Source: Beroe forskalii (taxonomy: Eukaryota > Ctenophora > Nuda > Beroida > Beroidae). From it: a stretch of 64,000 nt of DNA. Numbering within the stretch: position 1 is the first letter of the stretch; every line of letters begins with the position of its first letter. The translations under genes and the position numbers were made by a program. This document shows positions 60,231 through 64,000 of the stretch, in pieces. The notes beneath the pieces are model-generated. The model saw only the letters and a list, made by a program, of their open reading frames with translations, was not told the origin of the DNA and ran no database searches. The stretch covers positions 124,001 through 188,000 of the forward strand of contig WFMF01000020.1 of NCBI GenBank assembly GCA_011033025.1. Reading direction: 5' to 3'.

Positions 60231-61171
60231 CCCCCATTAAAGAAATCAGACTGTTAAATCTGACGTTCTTAACGTTAGATTCAACCGTCTGATTGGTTTA
60301 TTTGTCATCTTACTCAAAGGAGATCACGTGATAGGCAGTGGATTGGCCGAGCACGGCGCCAATTATAAACGCAGGAAGTATAGTCCTTTTTATAGTCCAA
60401 TAATCACTTTTAGGCATTGAATAAAAGTTAATGATTTTCCGGGGGCCTTAACTCCCGCCAGGGGCTTTGCCCCTGTCCTTGGGCTTGCTTCGCTCGCCCA
60501 GCCACCCAACTGAGAAATACGAACTACGGGCCCTGTAATGCTGTGGTCAGAATTGTTACACAAACACTACAATTACTGTTTAGATACCTAATGATGGATA
60601 AGTTTCACAACACCTATGTACTGTCGTATTGATCCATTAACGGAAACTGTGTAGATACATGGTCTCATTAATAAGCTATTAAACTATTATACCATAAAAG
60701 TATCCGTGAATCCACGCGCACTGAAATTCGTAATTCTGGGCATGTAACAACTAACCCCATTTTCCGGGATTTTGAATACGGAATTCCGCTCGGGAATCCC
60801 GCGCGGTTTTCAGGGCATGTGGCCAAAGGGTTAGTACCCCTCGTGTCTTGCACTTAATCCATGACCCTCCCCCGCAAAAAGCAGCTTATACTAACAGTAT
60901 CTCGAAGGTTTTTTTCTTCTTTTCCAACAGCTGAGAGGAATCGAAGGATCCAATAAATGAACTCATTATTCGAATGTCTATATAGCTCTGTTTTTCCTTT
61001 CATTTATCTGTATCAAAATTGGTTTGAGATACAAAATTATATGCGTTTGAATTCGAAGGTCTCATTGTTTCACCAAATGACATAATAGCAAGACCACCTT
61101 TTTTTAAGTCACAAACTTATGTCTTATATGGTTACTCATTAAATATTAATGAAGTAACTCAATTGAATCTA
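60231..61171. other. Repeat-rich stretch without a gene
   Basis: A 51-base imperfect palindrome (AATCAGACTGTTAAATCTGA to its partner) lies at 60,244-60,294. Two short hairpins occur (CAGGGGCTTTGCCCCTG near 60,458 and GGGCTTGCTTCGCTCGCCC near 60,481). The GGCCACATGCCC-type block is at 60,690-60,824. Nothing coding is seen. Confidence 0.6.
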
Positions 61172-61480
61172 TCAGTTGGACTTGGTAGGTCGATTGATTA
61201 CAGCCACCATTTCTATTTCTACTCCTGCAGCCCCCTTTGTTTTAGCAGCTTTCTTTCTGAAGACATTAATTGACTTCTGGAAGTTTTCCTTAATAAAGTT
61301 GTCGTAGATGAGGGGGTTGATGCAGTTGAGCAGGATTATTTATAGAGAGACAGGGAGATGTGTAATCCAAAACTTCCAAAGAGGAAGAGGCAGGTAGTGA
61401 GGAAAGGAACCCAGCAGAGGAAATCTGGAATGATTTTGGATATAACTGCATGTTTGTCAGGTAGCGGTACACCCTGGTTA
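61172..61480 (-). pseudogene. Class A GPCR remnant, helices 6-7 and tail
   Basis: On the minus strand, codons from about 61,460 down to about 61,340 read a helix 6 with DKHAVISKII then FLCWVPFLTTC, carrying the CWxP signature. They end at an in-frame stop (SLYK then TAA). Immediately downstream, in another frame, helix 7 reads ILLNCINPLIYDNF with the NPxxY motif. A basic helix 8 (FIKENFQKSINVFRKK) and a tail ending at TGA 61,172-61,174 follow. The frame change at about 61,328-61,335 and the missing helices 1-5 indicate a pseudogene or a frame-shifted last exon. It is a different receptor from the one at 29-34 kb. Ligand unknown. Confidence 0.82.
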
Positions 61481-61577
61481 TTTCTGCGCCATCATGCCTC
61501 ACTATGAGATTTCCAGCACGAGGTTTATAAGACCGTAACAGAACTGATTATCACATGAAGTTGAAAATTACCACTAA

Positions 61578-62036
61578 CTACATAGACCCTTTGTGGGTCA
61601 TCGCTTTGAACAAAGAACTTGAAGAGCAAACATCGTCGTTACCATAAAAGTGGATTCTTCTGCCCATCTGTATATAGTTATCGGAAAACATGAGATTCAG
61701 AAGAGTTTTTAGCATCCGCCAAGTTATAGTAGGATCAGTGATTTTGCCGAAGTATGCTGCCAAAACTTTAATATGATCTTTCTTGTCACCCGATCCTAAA
61801 AACAAACTAATTTCGTTATATGTCATGCCGTTGACGAAAAAATCTTCAAAGAAGTTTACAAAGGAATATGGAATGGGCGAATGCTGGTAGACTGATATAA
61901 TGGCAAGCATCAATTCCATAGTAACTGAGGCAAAGCTCACGGAAATTTTCAAATACATCACAGAGGATAAGAGTATCGGTTTTTATGTAAAGCTCCATAT
62001 AGTCTAGTAGTGTTCCACAATTTGTCTTCATGAAAA
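61578..62036 (-). pseudogene. Polinton-type DNA polymerase B fragment, exonuclease-side piece (inverted)
   Basis: On the minus strand, about 61,850-62,036 encodes the segment with KTDTLILCDVFENFREL followed by YYGIDACHYISLP, the conserved block (K/Y-x-D-V-x-x-L-A-D-V-F-E) of protein-primed family B polymerases in Polinton/Maverick and adintovirus-like elements. The rest, 61,578-61,845, stays open in another frame without a recognisable domain. It points opposite to the polymerase tail just downstream, so the element has been rearranged. Dead remnant. Confidence 0.75.
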
Positions 62037-62040
62037 CATC

Positions 62041-62697
62041 TTGAGCCCTGTTGTAAGTGGTTTCATGGTTTTGGAGAACGCAAAAAACATCATGTACTCA
62101 TTTTGGTATGATGTCTTAAAGCCAAAGTATGGAGACCAAATCAAACTCATACTCAGTGACACCGACAGTTTTGTGTATGGTGTTTATACTGAGGACTCTT
62201 ACCAAGACCTGTACAACATCAGGGAACTTATGGACCTTTCAGGATATGAACGAGACACTGCCCTTGGGAAGTTTCATCATAATGAAAATAAGAAGGTCCC
62301 AGGGAAGTTCAGTGATGAAAAACCAACAGCCATTATAAAAGAAGTAATTGCATTAAAACCTAAAATGTACTCCATACTCAGTCATGAGCTGGGAAAATGT
62401 AGAAAAGCAAAAGAGGATTCCCTGCACTCATGTACCAAAAAGTGCCAAATCAAGCACTCAGCGACAGCAAAAGGTGTGTCCAAGATTGCTAAACAGAAGA
62501 TAACCCATCAACAGTACAAAGATACATTGATTTCATCTGGTACAACCATGACGTCATCAAAAACAATCAGAACATTCAATAACAGCCTCTATAGTGTAAA
62601 CATAACTAAACGAGGACTGTCTGCATATGATGACAAAAAGTACATTTTAGATAATAAGATTGACACGTTAAGCTATGGGCATTACAAACTGCGATAA
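62041..62697 (+). pseudogene. Polinton-type DNA polymerase B, C-terminal fragment
   Basis: 218 open codons match the end of protein-primed family B DNA polymerases of Polinton/Maverick elements. They include GFMVLENAKNIMY, the catalytic LSDTDS motif (YxDTDS type, two metal-binding Asp), a KMYSIL block, AKGVSKIAKQKITHQQYKD, and the tail ILDNKIDTLSYGHYKL. The palm N-terminal half, the terminal-protein region and all other element genes (integrase, ATPase, protease, capsid) are absent here. There is no sensible start codon, since the frame begins at the inversion breakpoint near 62,037. This is an old copy that cannot be active on its own. Confidence 0.88.
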
Positions 62698-64000
62698 GTT
62701 TTCCGATTGAAAGATTGTTACAGTTTGATTGTATGTATAAAATAGATATTAACGAGTGTTGGTGTTTTCATATATTGACGAGATTGAAGATATTTTATTA
62801 TTAAGTTTTTATAAATGCTATTAATTCAAATATTAATTCATTCAAATTTACGTGTTTTTATTGTTCACAATAGTTAACACTGTATCTAATCGTGATTCTA
62901 CTCTAAAGAAACAAATACATACTAATAAGAATGAAATTAAACATGAACTGTCAACTACCAATGAAAATGAAGGGCTCTGAATTCGGATATGCACATAATA
63001 TTTTGATTTGTAATGTGCAGGAAGTTTAGGTCAACCGGACTTGGGACAAGTTTTGGGTGGGGGAAATTTAGAAAATGGGGGTGTGGTGACAATTGTGGGT
63101 GTGGTCAAGATGAAACCCTGAGTAAGGAGATGAAACCCAGGACTATAAACAGCTGGGCGCCGCTTAATTAGTTAATTGACCACAATTAAAGTATTATCGC
63201 CTATAACTCAAAAGTTAGAATGATAGCGACTTAATTCCAACGACATCAGTAACTAAAGCCAAATTACGATTTGGTACGTCTTATTTAAGTACCAGTTGCG
63301 CGCCGCTTAATTAGTTAATTGACCAATTAAAGTAATTATCGCCTATAACTCAAAAAATTAGAATGATAGCGACTTAATTCCAACGACATCAGTAATTAAA
63401 GCCAAAATTACGATTTGTACGTCTTATTTAAGGGGGGGCGTCCACCCCTCATATTTTGGAAAACACGAATTTGAGATATGAGTTGGCCAGGATGGCCACG
63501 GTGATACCAACATTTGACGGTGGTCATGGGTCATAGGTCCAACATTGCCCATGTGAGGGCCTCAGGAGCAAAATGGCGTCCAAAATCGAAAATTTTACCT
63601 GAGTGGAGATAGAGCTTAGCTTTTGATTGCATTCGATTCGCGTCTCGACGAGCTGATCATTTTAAGTGGTTTGTTTGTCAAAAATCGGAGGAAAATGCCC
63701 ATGTTAAGCGCGCGCCAAAGTGGCAGTTGTCGCTTAGCCTTAAGATGGGGCATTTGGCCACATTTTTAGAGATATGAACTCAAATTTGTTTTTGCCCATC
63801 ATTTAGGTCAAATTGATGGCAACAATTTTTAAGTGATTAGACTTTTTTGTGGTTATTTTGAACATAAAACCTTCAGGCCACTAAATTGTATCTCAGTTGC
63901 GGGGCCCCCCAAATGGACTTTTTTTTTTTACTCTTTTCACATTTTCCGCCATTTTTCCGTGTTTCTGCATGAAATTTTCCAGAATCTTTGAAACTTAATT
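62698..64000. other. Terminal stretch with a 141-base tandem pair
   Basis: 63,158-63,298 and 63,299-63,435 are near-identical copies starting GCGCCGCTTAATTAGTTAAT and containing ATTATCGCCTATAACTCAAA. They are followed by unique sequence with no gene seen to the window end. Confidence 0.8.

Overview
The window is animal (metazoan) nuclear DNA, not bacterial. It has spliced genes with GT-AG introns, A+T-rich introns and spacers, and clear homologues of eukaryotic NOC2L, SEM1/DSS1, DHX8 and DDX10. It also carries many MITE-like palindromes, minisatellites, a tRNA-derived SINE, a LINE reverse-transcriptase scrap and fragments of a Polinton/Maverick-type DNA polymerase. Three closely spaced + strand genes start 2-5 bases after a splice-acceptor AG, which suggests spliced-leader trans-splicing. 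Lineages that do this include ctenophores, hydrozoans, tunicates and flatworms; the sequence alone does not fix the species.

Layout. 1-16.1 kb is a tight, co-directional housekeeping block: NOC2L (3' part), SEM1, DHX8, then DDX10, with gaps of about 320-480 bases. All four act in the nucleus, in ribosome biogenesis, the proteasome or pre-mRNA splicing. A 5-kb intron of DDX10 holds an intronless MFS transporter gene and several repeat families. 16.1-28.2 kb has no recognisable gene. It holds a 1.1-kb foldback element, several palindromes, a recurring roughly 45-base motif with a CRE-like TGACGTCA core, and one promoter-like TATA/first-exon candidate. 29.1-34.6 kb is a divergent seven-transmembrane receptor gene interrupted by a 2-kb, 48-base-unit minisatellite. 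37.0-38.0 kb is a small EF-hand protein gene. 40.0-56.3 kb is a giant inverted repeat: two 4-kb arms of about 240-base tandem repeats around a 4.5-kb spacer, with a 3.7-kb foldback transposon inserted in the right arm only. 57-64 kb is a repeat-rich graveyard with a broken class A GPCR, rearranged Polinton polymerase pieces and minisatellites.

Most interesting signal. In both DDX10 and the seven-TM gene, direct or tandem repeats repeatedly cover exon-intron junctions. The exon 7 donor of DDX10 is present eight times and its exon 8 donor four times, and its exon 9 acceptor is duplicated. Two DDX10 introns are flanked by direct repeats of 8 and 14 bases. The seven-TM gene has a duplicated first acceptor/ATG, and a minisatellite of about 42 units in which each unit carries the exon 4 acceptor. 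This looks like junction-seeded tandem duplication, a possible source of alternative splice sites or new introns. Single-base frame breaks in NOC2L, DHX8 and DDX10, mostly at homopolymers, look more like assembly errors than gene death.
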